A program made the translations under genes and the position numbers. The notes beneath the pieces were generated by a model. That model ran no database searches. It was given only the letters and a program-made list of their open reading frames with translations, and was not told the origin of the DNA. This document shows, one piece after another, positions 50,116-62,113 of a stretch of DNA of 64,000 bases; position 1 is the stretch's first letter; every line of letters begins with the position of its first letter. The stretch covers positions 12,723,501 through 12,787,500 of the forward strand of contig JAWUZG010000084.1 in the NCBI GenBank assembly GCA_036785705.1, given 5' to 3'. The stretch is from Acanthornis magna (Eukaryota > Chordata > Aves > Passeriformes > Acanthizidae).

Positions 50116-53100
50116 AGTCCCACAGTCGTCTGACTGTCTTGAGAACTCACAGACTAGATGAATAATCTCCAAAAAGAATGTCGGGTCAGAAATCCATTTT
50201 TTCAAACTACTTTAAAAGGTTTTTGCATTTGGCGGGGGGGGGAGGTGTTACATCCCAGGTGTATGTTTTCAAGAGTCCATTTCACTATCTTTGAAAAAAA
50301 ATTTTGTGAAAAAGAACCCTTTTGAGCATCTAACTGCTGTGCATGTACACCTCTAAGCAGACACACACTCTGCTCTCGCAGCCTTATCTTCTTTCTCTAC
50401 TTCTCCTGACTCCTTCCTCCACTTCTGCCTTTTTCTGTGTTGCATGAATAATCAAAAGTGCACTGACCTCCGCCCAACATGTAACCAACCTCTTCCCCAA
50501 AGTCAGATGGGGTTTTGTGTCTACAGCTACTACAACGATTCCTGCTAATACAGTGATTTCTGTTCAGTTGTAGACACTGTTCAGTGCAGGGAAAAAAAAT
50601 CCTCTTTAGGATTTAAAGAAAAAAATGTATTATGTTGGAAGGAAAAAATACACCAATATTCTCCACTTTCTCCCAGGATTGGACTTGTGAAATAAAAGCC
50701 CCAGTTTTCCCCATAATTACTAATAAAAATAACTAATCCTCTCATGCTGCAGGCTTGATTTCTTATTCCTGTCTCTTCCACCTTTGCAGTGAGATGTTAT
50801 GTAAGACATGGGTACTTGGTAGGCTTCTTTTACAGGGTTTGTTTCTTAGACATGTCCTCTCACCTCTATTTACCTACTGTAATTAAATGCGTCCTTTTTA
50901 CAAACTAAACTGCTTATGTATACAATCATTTTATAGACACTGGTGCTAGCTCCTTCTTACATAAGAGTTATTTCAAACAACTGGAAAAAAAGACTGTCTG
51001 ACAAATAAAAGCCACATTAAGAAAGACTGAGTATAAAGCTATATTTGATTAATCAAGCACATATTGTTTTTTCTCGTCAAAGAATATAGTCAAATTGAAT
51101 GGTATTCTGTAATTTATCTGAATGCGGAGGCACACAGCTCTTTTTATCATCTCTGCTTTTTGCAGACATAGTTACTTTCTGAAGTATACTTTTTATTTTC
51201 TTTAATCTACATGTAAGTTACTCAAATGATGGTACTTCTAGGAGCTTCCACTGCATAGTCTCTTTCTCTTATTTTTGAACTCCAGAGAAAATTTGTATTC
51301 CATTTCTTGATATCTATAGGCTTTGGGTAAGTGTGAGCAAGTGTTAAATTTCCCTTGGTAGCTACCTACAGCTCTAATTTTTCCTTATTCATGAGTTAAT
51401 CACAGTGGTACAATGAATAGCTATGCCTTTCTTAAATGCATCTTCATCTTTAGGATGTAATAAACACACGTTTTGGCAGTAGTAAATAACATACATTGTT
51501 AATACTTGCAGTGCATTAGATTGTCAAGGGCAATCTAATATTCCCCATCAAAAGGAAGAGGAAATATGACAATGAGTGAACTACAACAGGATAATTATTA
51601 TTAGAAAAAACTCCAAACATAGATGACATAAACTGACCCATCCCTTCACATTCGGTACCTTTAGTACCAAGTGTCTTTTAGCACTTTGTATGGATCTCAA
51701 TTTTTAAAGAAATAATTGAGTGGAAGGCAGACTTTAGGAGGTAATAAATAAGAGCTTGTCATTACAGCTTAGTCTTTTCCTCTTACATGCCATCTTAAAG
51801 TCATAGTTAATTCACCACACATCCAGTTTGAAAAGAAACCTTCAAAAATAACTGCAGCTTTTCTAGTGATTAGACAAAAGTAAAAATGACTGGGAAAAGG
51901 GTAAAAGAATAATACTGAGAAGGGGAAAAGGGTAAAAGATAAATATTTAATAAGCAAAAGCATAAAGACTGAAAGAGATGCCATGATTGGCATAGTACCA
52001 TACACTTCAGACCATCAATTTTCTTAACTGTAAATGGGATTTAGATCTTTTTTATATCTTGGCCAAAAATTGGAAAACAACTGAGATAATGGCACTGAGG
52101 TTAAATCCCTACAGCTTTAGTAGCACGCATATGAAAGTACTGTGGTCTTTCTAGAGTCTATAGGCAGGCATTCATCTGACTCAAATAATAATGAAATGCA
52201 TCAATAATTCATACATTTTTTCATTAGTGCCAGTGGTCACTCTGAAACAGTAAAGCTCAGATGAGACAGGGTGTTGAAGCCCAAACTGGCACTGACTGCA
52301 TTATATCAACTATGTGGTTATATTAAATGCTTTATAACACCAGCTGTAGACATTTATTCTACTCCTTAAGTACTGAAGTAATTTTTCAAACAACAAATGC
52401 ATACTCCACACCATGTTTCACTGCACACACTAGTTTTTGGAACAGTGAAAATTAGAAAGTAATTACCAGCTCTGTGCACAATTCTTCTAATCTCACAGAT
52501 ACAGCCCACTGCTTGTACAACTATCTCACCAAACACCGTAACTCTATCCTAAAAAAAGGATTTCTGCCTTTCAGAACTGCATTGTAGTAAGCTGTGCTAC
52601 CATGCAGCTCAAGTGAATGATATTTTATTCATCGCAACGCAGATACACACTTTCAATTTATTGGACATAACACGCTTATTTTTCATTTACTGGATTTGTG
52701 GAGGAAAGCATCTCTAAAATTGGATCACTTTGGTACAGAAAACTCAAACTAGCTTTGGGGAAGAAGAGAGAAGCTGAATGTTCTGAAGAACTAGTTTCAA
52801 ATTCTCCAGATGCCGTAGTAATTCTGAGCTTTTGAAAATGAAAACTCTTTTTACAACAGAGAAAGAACAGCACTCATTAAAAAGCTGCCTGGCCCAAGAT
52901 AAACACCCAATAAGGACACTCATTATTTAATCTCCGCCCAGTTTCCAAAAGGAACAAATAATACACGTTCCAGGAGGAGCTGAAGAATTAACAACAGCTG
53001 CTTGCTACAGCTGATAAAAAAATTACAATTATGAGAGTGCATGTATGTGGAGTTTGCACCCATCTTTACGTTTGTGACCTGACTTATGGCAAGTTCCTGG

Positions 53101-54422
53101 TTCAAGGGAAGGAAGTTCCGGTTTTGTAAACAAATGTTCTACTTATAACTCTATGAATATAGGATTTTACTAACCATTTCCTAAGAAAATTATTCTCTTC
53201 CTGTAACTTTAATAAAGACAGTCCTCATACATGCTACTGTGTCATGTTCGTATGCAGCAGAGCAGATCAATGAATTTTGACTGTGACTGTAGGTAAAATG
53301 CCACATATTCTGTTGCACATGTATTTCATTACAATCATCACACTGAAATGATGCGACTTTTAAAGCACCTGGATTGAATGCAGGGCTACAAACACAATTT
53401 TAAAATGCCGGGGGAAAAAAAAATGCCCAAACATCATCATTTGCTTTATGTTCAACAGTACAATGAATTGACCACTTAAATATATTTTACTTTAATGCTT
53501 AAGTATATTTTATTTCTCAACATAAGTATATTTTTTCCCAACATTTTAATCTATGTGTCTTATTGCTATTAATTTCAAATACTTTATATTCTTAAGTTTC
53601 TGGGAGATTTGACATTATTTTTCTGTGAATGTTTTGTAACTACATCTGCTATGGGCAGATTTAGACCATGACAAAGAACATTCAGAGATCCAGCTCTCCT
53701 ATTTTGTAGCAGTAGCATAGATCAGTCCACCCACACATGAACCTATTGTGCTAAGAACTGAATTACCTCTCCTTCAATTACATTCTTCAACTCAAAGATT
53801 TTTTAATTCAATGTTAAAGTCAATGGCTTTCACACAGGAGTAACATTTTCATTAAAAACTTTTGGAATGAAGGTGAATTTAACCTTATGGTAACTATCAC
53901 CACTATGTAAAAAATAACTGTACATTCCAAATAATGGAGAAAAATCTTATCTTTTTAGAACAAACTAACTCGCCCAAAACTGGAGTGCATGCTGTATTTT
54001 GGTTAGATCTAGCTGATGCAGTTTAACTGTTGCGGCCAATACTGGCTGGTGGAAAACTGCATAAAAGATTCAGGATGAATACAGCAAGAAAAGAAAACTA
54101 GAAATCTAAGGCCAAGTAAGGAGCTGTGGTAGAAATCTCCATAACAAAATTATAACATATTTTGAAACTGCTCACCTTAATACAAAAGAGCATTTGTCAT
54201 TTGGAGTAGTAACTTTTTTGACAACAGATTATCTTGACAACCCATACACTGATACTACCACTCTGTTTCACCACTTTCAAGAAAACCAAAACTGTTTGTG
54301 TCCATTTCAAATTATTCTTCAATAGAACATGGCTTGAGATAACAGAGAATTCAAATTCTGAGTGTTTGCATGCAATGTAATGAAATACCCACAAAAAAGG
54401 GCCAGAATAAAGTAAAACTTAC
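50116..54422. other. Intergenic stretch, no gene recognised
   Basis: AT-rich sequence with short homopolymer runs only. I found no splice-flanked open frame or repeat that I could name. Confidence 0.55.
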
Positions 54423-54484
54423 TGCTCCACAGCTATGGTTCTCTTGAAGTCCCACTCAGGTGGACCACAATTGTTTTTAACCAT
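54423..54484 (-). other. Candidate cryptic exon upstream of MUC2
   Basis: A 62-base segment starts with ATG right after a TTTTCAG acceptor and ends at a strong GTAAGT donor. It is open in that frame for 20 codons (MVKNNCGPPEW...). I do not recognise the peptide. It could be an exon of a non-coding or lineage-specific transcript on the same strand as MUC2, or a chance arrangement. Confidence 0.3.
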
Positions 54485-57400
54485 CTGAAAATTTAATGGT
54501 AAACACGAAGATTTAATATTATTAAGAAATGCATTCAAGTTTGCATAGAAACGAAAAAAGTTATTTCAAATTAGTTTTCAGAAATCACAGTATTGATGGG
54601 TTTGTGATTAATTGCAATAATCTGAAGGCATTAGATACAATAAACAAGGTAAGCCTTGCGGTCAGGGTCCCTCACTTCCCAGTTAACTGGGATTCCCCTT
54701 TCCTATCAGAGCTCCCTCTGGGTTAACTCACAGTCATTCACAGTTATTCAGCCTCAGCAGTAATGGAGAGATATCCATCACCCCATTCCCACAATTTTGG
54801 TGGTGAAGACACTCTCAAAGTTTATGTTTAAACCTTCTCAGACTGCAGCAGAAAATAGGAGTATTGGCTATGCAGGGATTTCAATTGCAGTATCAGTTCA
54901 CAGAGCTGACCTATTGAAAATCCAAATCACAGAAAGTTAATGGATAGGGTATTTAATAACTCTTTTGTTCTATCTTTATTTTCCCAAGTTCCCAAGTACA
55001 CAAACTTAACATGGCAGAACAAAAGACTGTCCAAAACATAGAGAAATAAGGGGATTTGTGTTTTAATAAAAGAGCCCTTAAAATAAAATTAAGTTAAAGG
55101 AAGTAACCTAGATTACAGAAAAGTCTGCCCTAGAATTCAGGGCATCCAACTTCCAATTAGTCCACTCCCTCTTAACTTCCTGTTCATTATTTTTCTGCTC
55201 ACTCTATGCCACTTCTTCCTCCCCCCCAAATTAATTATACATGCTTTAGCTTCCATCTTCAACTCCAATGTATGCTGCTATTATGGTCCTCCAACCTCAA
55301 AGATCATCCACCTTCCTCCAGGGCCAAAATATGAAATAGTGAGAGACAACTTTGTCCCTCAACTCGATCCAAGGAATCTCCTCTTCAGCTTTTGCTCCCT
55401 GCTGCTACACAACTGAGCATATGAAGAAGCAATGGGGATTCTGACCCAGTTTCAACCATGTGGGGCAGGGAGGATTAGCTTTAATTTTCTGCATTAATCC
55501 TGGTTTTTTCCTCAGGAGGTTTGACAAATACTTTCTCTGCAGGATACACTTGTTTAAAGACCAGTCTGTTCATGAGAAGCATGTCAGATATGCTCTGGCA
55601 CATGCAGCAACCCTAACCGGTTGCTTCTCCTGGGAGACAAGGAAGGAGGAAAGCTTTCAATTCAAACAACGCCTGCAAGTCACTCAATGGCTGAGATCTA
55701 ATTTCTTTCAAGACCTGTCCACACTGGCATCAACATAGGCCTAGACTAGAGAGGGCTCTTTGCAAATTCTTGCCATGTTTCCTTTCTTATCCTTCCTTGA
55801 GCTTAAGCAGAATTCACTACAACTTGGCCTTTAATTGCCAAAATCCCAGGAAGTTGGAATGATTTCTCTCTAGACGCCTGTGTTATTCACATTCACCACC
55901 CTAAGACAACCTGATCATACAGACGAGGTTGAAAAGCAACTGCTTCCTCTAGCCCACAGCATTTGATATCCAACACTTAATAGTCTGGGCATTAGACATA
56001 GCATTTGCTTGCACAGAGAAGAGATTTGTAACATTCCATTTCCAACCAAAATGCACCTTGTTTCATCCTGCAGTTGGTGAAGACGAGCAACATCAGAAAT
56101 ACTCTTCTCTTTCAGAGGGAATGGTGCAGCATGACACACCCTTCAGAGCCCCTCTGTGGTTACTTATTAAAAAGCATTCCCATAGCCTTCAAAAGGCCTG
56201 GGCTTTTAACTATCTGCGTCCTGCAACATACATGAAGTCTGCAAAATTAAGCAAGGTCAAAATAGGAAATTTCTTACATCTGACACCTCAGGATCAGCAG
56301 TTTCATGAAATGAGGAAAAAGAGTATCATTTATTTCGTGTTCAGAAAACAAAAAGCAACAAAGCCAAATGGTACTGTATTTAAGCAAAATGTATTTCAGA
56401 TAAGGAGAAAAGGCTGTTTGATCTAATTTATCCTTTTCTTTTGAATACAGGTATTACACGTTTTCCTTTCAATGTTTCTCAGCATCTTCTAGTCATCTGT
56501 GAACAGAATTCTGGAAGTCCTCAGGTGAAACAGTTCTCTGGTTCATTCACAGTTGGTGGGGGTTTGGGGATTAGTTTTGATTTTTTGCTTTGTTTTGGTT
56601 TTGCTTTGGGTTTTTTATTTTTTTACTTTTCCTGCATTGCCAGGAGTTGCACTGAGTTAACAGCTATTATCTGGGGAAATGAGCAAAATAGGTTATAAAA
56701 TTGATCCAAGAAGTGAGTTATTTTACAAAGTTATTTTACAAAGGGGCAGTGGCTTGAGAGAAAATATTTAAAATCTGAGTCTTGTGAATTAAAGTGAAGC
56801 CAGTCTCAAGAAGTTTCCCTCAAACTGAGAAGAGGAATATGAATTGCTAAGAGAAGTTCTAGGAATAACCTTCCAGATATGGCAACAGACTATTAGAAGT
56901 GTCAGAGAGACATTAGTGTTTTTTCTGTGTCTTTCTAGACAATGTTTCAGGTCAGGGGTATCTAAGACACATTTCAAGAGCAAAGAAGAATGTGCCAACT
57001 GGCACTGAATTAGTATCTTGTTCTGGTATCCCCATCCTTGCAAAGCAGCAACATAGTCCCGACATTCCTAGAGAGTATTTTACAACATTCATTCATGAAC
57101 TAGGCGTTAATAGAGAGATGAGCAGGGTCTGAGGGACCAGTTGTCTCTTCCTATTGGCTCTCCTGTTGAAACCTCTGAGATTAGAGGACCTGAAAATTTT
57201 GTTTATTAGGAAGGTGGCAATGAAAAGGACCTCCTGGTTTACAGCAAAAGCACCAATTTATTCCCTTTTTCATAGGAAAAAAAATAGTATTAACACTTTT
57301 TCACCTATTAATTAAATTATAATGAGGATCATATCATTAATGTTTTATTAAACTCCTTTATTAAGGCAAGGCCAATGGGTACTTGAAAGGGAAACTTTCT

Positions 57401-58154
57401 ATGTAGATGGTTTTCTGAGTCAAGCCTTCATAAATAACTCATGGACCTCACACAGAAATAATTGCCTCGGTGTGGTATATAAATGGCCAAGATCAATGAA
57501 TCGAACATGGTGCTGGGGGGGAAGGATTTGTAACTCATCAAAGGAACACACTAGCTTTATGAAGAAAGCATGAGAAGTAGCCTGTCCTCGTCCTCTGCCA
57601 GCAGATGGCAACATTACCTCTCATTAGGGAAAGGGATCAAGGGAAAAGATCTGTGTCATCAACAAAAGCTGTGGCCACTGCGTAGATATTTTTGCTCTTT
57701 TATTTTCGCATAAAAATAGAATGCTTTGCCTAAGGTGCCATGTTTATGTTCCAGTGGACAGCGACAGATAAAAGCAACCATCTGACCATACCAGGAGGCT
57801 GAGAGAAAGAGACAGAAAATACTGAATCTCCCTGTAACAGCATACTATGGATCTGGCAGCTTGTGCCTGTGAAAGAGGTGCATAGAGAGAATTTACAGAG
57901 AGAGTTCTGCATCTAATTCAAACCCTATATAAATTGTTAGATACTGAATAATTATTTATGGCTTTTTGTATACAGAAACTATTTTGAATACTTTTTTCTT
58001 TAAATTCCAAATTTAAATGCAAATGGACTCAGGCACTGAATCACATATTTTTAAACAATTCTTCTATTTCTGCAAATAGATGGCAAGTGATGCAAAAATT
58101 CACGCATAATCCTATTAAACATAACTACAACCCCTGATAATACATAATGGTATG
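54485..58154. other. Intergenic stretch, no gene recognised
   Basis: No gene is recognised. The 122-codon plus-strand frame at 56058-56426 has no family resemblance and no splice or promoter context. A short direct repeat (GTTATTTTACAAAG, twice) is present near 56715-56742. Confidence 0.55.
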
Positions 58155-58245
58155 AAGCTGTGTCAAGGGAAGTTCAGATGGACATTAGGAAAAGGCTCTT
58201 CACTCAGAGGGTAGTTGGGCACTGGAACAGATTCCCCATAATGAC
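58155..58245 (+). mobile_element. Short CR1 LINE fragment, plus orientation
   Basis: The segment GTTCAGATGGACATTAGGAA followed by TTCACTCAGAGGGTAGTTGG and GCACTGGAACAG matches a conserved part of CR1 3' sequence. About 90 bases survive. Confidence 0.7.
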
Positions 58246-59635
58246 AGAGAAAGAGTAAGAAATATATTATTATCCTTGTAACCAGTGGTTAGACAAAAAA
58301 AGAATTATCTGTGATTAGGGAAAAAACAAATTATCTGTGAGTTAGCATCCATTAAAAAAAAAAAAAAAAGCTCCTTTCTTTGCTCGTATCGCCACAAATT
58401 TTGCATCCAGATTTTAAAATCCAGTGCCTTAGCTGCTTTATTTATTTTCAGTAGCTACCACATCTAGACACCATCAGATGACATTTTTTCCTGAGATCCT
58501 TACAGTTTCAATGCTTTACCCTATATCTCAGTAATGACAACATAGGTTTACCAAGTCAAACATTGGGAATAACTGATGTCTTGCTAGAGATGTAGCCTCA
58601 CACCATTCCTGCAGTACACAGGAGCTGTTCCACTGCATTGCTTAAATACCAAACATACATTTTTGCTTCTTAGTCCCCTCCATTTCCAGGAACAGAATCC
58701 AGTGGAGATCAACACCCCTTTCACTACCTTATGTTTAGTTTTTGTCTATCACAGGCTGATGAGAGAAATAACTGGAACCAAGCCTGTGAAAATACTCAAG
58801 GTCATCCTAAAACAACTGATTAACAACACTGTTATGGATTTGTTCAAATGCTTGGCTAAGAGGTGTTAAGATCTCAGCCTTCCAAATTCTCTGAACAACA
58901 GAGTAAAAGCAAATTAGTGAGCCAAGAAAAAGGACATGGGAGAACTATGATTTTATGTCACTCTTCAGAAAAGCACTTTATAATAAAGCTCGCATCTAAT
59001 TTGATCTGATACAAACTAACAGGGAGCTCTGTTTTTCAGCACTGAAATAATTTCCCAACTGTACAACAGAGAAAAAGTCACATTCATGCAATTGCAGCTG
59101 AAGTACTGTGCTTCCACAGCTGGATGCACACAGCTGCAATGAATCTTTTGTTTACTATGTCTCAGTATTGGGTGGGGCCAATAAATTAAGCTAATACCAG
59201 GGAAATCATACGTCTTTTTTTTCCTATTATCTTCTAAATTACCTTTTTTTTTTTTGCATTGAAAGTATGTTTATGCATATACATACACATTTTCCTGCAG
59301 AGGTGTTCAACAAAACCAATTCACATACTTTTACCCATATATCTTGAATTTGTCCAATAGTACTACAGCCACTACTTTCACTTCAAAATATTAGGATAAC
59401 TATCAAGAAGACAGAAAAAAAAATTAAAAGTATACTTCTTTCTAGGAATAATTCTTGTATTCTAAGATTATTATTTACCCACCACAGAAGCACAGTTAGA
59501 CCTGTTATGAAGTGTAGAAGCTATTTAAGCAAGAATATAAAACAGTTCTGGCAACAACATGAAATATACAGTCATCTGCAGAAAATTAGCCTGACTGAAG
59601 AACATAATGCCCCAGAAGACAGAACCTTATCAGGC

Positions 59636-59637
<2 letters not shown>

Positions 59638-59674
<37 letters not shown>

Positions 59675-60207
59675 CCCACTGCACTGGACACTGGGACATT
59701 AATTTACTACTCAGAGAGACAACATATTATTTGTGATGTTTAAAGATCATCCCAGGCCAAAGGTGCTTGAGCAATCAGTTCCATCTGTCTCCGCATACCA
59801 GAACGGGAGATCTGCAGCTGTTCCACAGACTCCCGGCTGCAGAGACCCTCCCAGACTCCCAGCCTGAGCTCTCCCGCAGCCACCCTGGTTTCTCTCGGCA
59901 AACGGAGAGGACCCGTTCTGCGGATGGGGACGGGAGCTGGGGCTTCCAGTTCTGCTGAATAGAAACTCGAAGTCCCTCAGCGGCGGCGCAGAGAGCAGGG
60001 ATCTTCAGGCGTAGCCCATAGCCACGGTGATTCACTGGGACGAGCTGTGCTCGGCTCCCTGACTCACTGCGGCACCGGCTCTGCTGCGGCAGCCGCTTCC
60101 AGCTCCCTCTGCGACAGGGATCGCTCCACAGGCAGCTTTTCAGTCACGACTTCTCCATTGTGCTCTTTCACTTCTCCCACCCCCACGCCATTGGCAAAGT
60201 ACAGATG
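59638..60207 (-). pseudogene. GC-rich block with minus-strand poly-A tail: possible 5'-truncated retrocopy
   Basis: On the minus strand a 47-codon open stretch (ends LEAAAAAEPVPQ, stop at 60064-60066) is followed by about 390 bases without coding signal and then by 37 consecutive A. The block is GC- and CpG-rich against AT-rich neighbours, and there are no introns. This is the shape of a processed, 5'-truncated mRNA copy. I do not recognise the parent gene. I found no clear target-site duplication and no AATAAA just before the poly-A. It could instead be a small CpG island with an unrelated poly-A microsatellite. Confidence 0.4.
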
Positions 60208-60469
60208 CTAGATGGCAGGATAAATTGAATTGGTGAAGCTGCAGTATCTGAATGATGGAAAGGGCAGGTAAACCACAGTAATTTATACAGTATAGTAATT
60301 TATATAGTATTTTAATTTTTACAGTAATTCCTCCAATTTATGTGTTATTTTATGCTAATCTGTTTTAGATCGCATTGCCTACGAACATGATTTTCAAAGA
60401 TCATTTGATGTTGGCAAATGCACTGAATTGCTAAAATTCCAATCTTATTTCTAAACTGTAAAATTAAGA

Positions 60470-60492
60470 AGCTCTTAATTTTAAGAGCTCTT
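60470..60492. repeat. Small perfect inverted repeat
   Basis: AGCTCTTAA and its inverse TTAAGAGCT are separated by two bases, and an overlapping palindrome AAGAGCTCTT follows. It could form a short hairpin. There is no following T-run or gene context, so no function is proposed. Confidence 0.6.
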
Positions 60493-62092
60493 AAGCTCTT
60501 CTCAGCTTGGCACCTAGTCTCCAAGAACCCAGTGTCACCAGTGACACCCAGTGAAGCACCAGTGTCATCTAATTCACTTCAGGACTCGGACTTGTCAGCT
60601 ACCTACTTTGCTTTGCACATTTCTGTCTCAATAGATATGAAGAAAGTGAGCACATGGAGTGAATGAAGATGGATGAAAAGGTTGACTGGAAGATGACAAA
60701 TAGCAAATGAATCACTGTAGACAGAAGCCTGTGCCACAGCACAGGATTAGCCACAGCAGCCATCTGGGGATGAAGCTGGTTAGTGGAAAGAGGAGGAGCT
60801 TGAAAAGGTTATTCTAAGTGACTCTGATCAGAATATCTCCACTTTTCTAATGAAAAGAGAAATTGCTTTCCTAGGAACCATTTCGAGAGACAGCTTAGTA
60901 CAGAGCTCTCTCTCTCTCTAGCAGTAATGCCAACAAACTTTGCAATCATGGATGAGTCACTTCTCCATTTTCTTCTGCAGCAAAACTAACACCATTTGCC
61001 GCCCCAGCCTTGTGAGAAATTACAAGTAGCAGACGGCCTTTATACTGTGTTCCAAAGATTAAACTATTTGAATAAACATCAAGCAGTAGTATTCTGTCAA
61101 AATTCACTGGCAGCATATGGTGGGGCTGAAAAAATAGAGACATTGCATATGAAATAGAAAATAGTAAGGACCTCTCCCTGATAGGAATTCATTGACCAAA
61201 AGGGGGGAAAGGACAGGAAGCCTGCAAACAGTAATAACAGTCTCTCTTCATTATCGTGTTTGCTCCCTTTATTCCTGGGCAAGCCCAAAGAATACAGACC
61301 CAAACTTGTTCCCATAGGAGGGTGACAGTTGCCAGTCTCATGCCCTGTGTGACCTCTAATTAGATCCTCTATCAGCCAACTGTACTGTCCAAATTCCAGA
61401 ATACAGGGGGAAAAAATAGCAATAGACCAGTCTGTGACCTCTGAAAGTTTGCTATTTACTTTTCTGCATTAATGTGCTCTTCTACATGAGCTGCTGGTTT
61501 CCCACTGGCTTTTCACTGCATATATTCTAACACACTTCAAAGTGGGCACTCCAAACAAGACACTGCAAACTACTTCATTGTAAAGCACACACCATGATCC
61601 AGGTCACTCACAATAAACCAACCTGAGGGCACTGTAACTTATTAACCAACTTTCTCTTCTGGCATTGTTCGCAGTTCTACAGCCACAGAACTGCCAGGAG
61701 CCTGTTGCAATCCCCAGCAACCAGCCTATCTCAGGAAGTTACTCATGGGTATTACCAGAAGGGAAAGCAGGTTTATTGAAAAGCCTAGTAACAGAATGGG
61801 TTAAAATATGGCCTGTTATTGATCCAAAATTAAGCTTTGCAGATGCTTCCCCAAATAATAATTTATCTTTCATATTCAGTGCCATGAGACACCTCATTGG
61901 TGTTCATTGAGAATTCATGATATATTTTTTTTTCTTTAAACTGTAGTATTTAAGTCAATCCAGTGCATTTTTGCCCTAGATCTATGGAAGAATAATGACT
62001 GCAAGATTTTAAATTTCTCCTTCTACCTGACACAGTGGGCAGAAATACAGAAGAACTGTTTCCCTGCAGAGGAAAATACATCTCAGTAAAAC

Positions 62093-62113
62093 AAAAAAAA
62101 AAAAAAAAAAAAA
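62093..62113. repeat. Poly-A tract of 21 bases
   Basis: This is an uninterrupted A run on the plus strand, preceded by ordinary AT-rich sequence. No retrocopy-like or gene-like sequence is recognisable on either side. Confidence 0.9.

Noticed and set aside
49845..50150. 101-codon minus-strand frame
   Set aside because: It lies inside a CR1 fragment, in its non-coding 3' portion.
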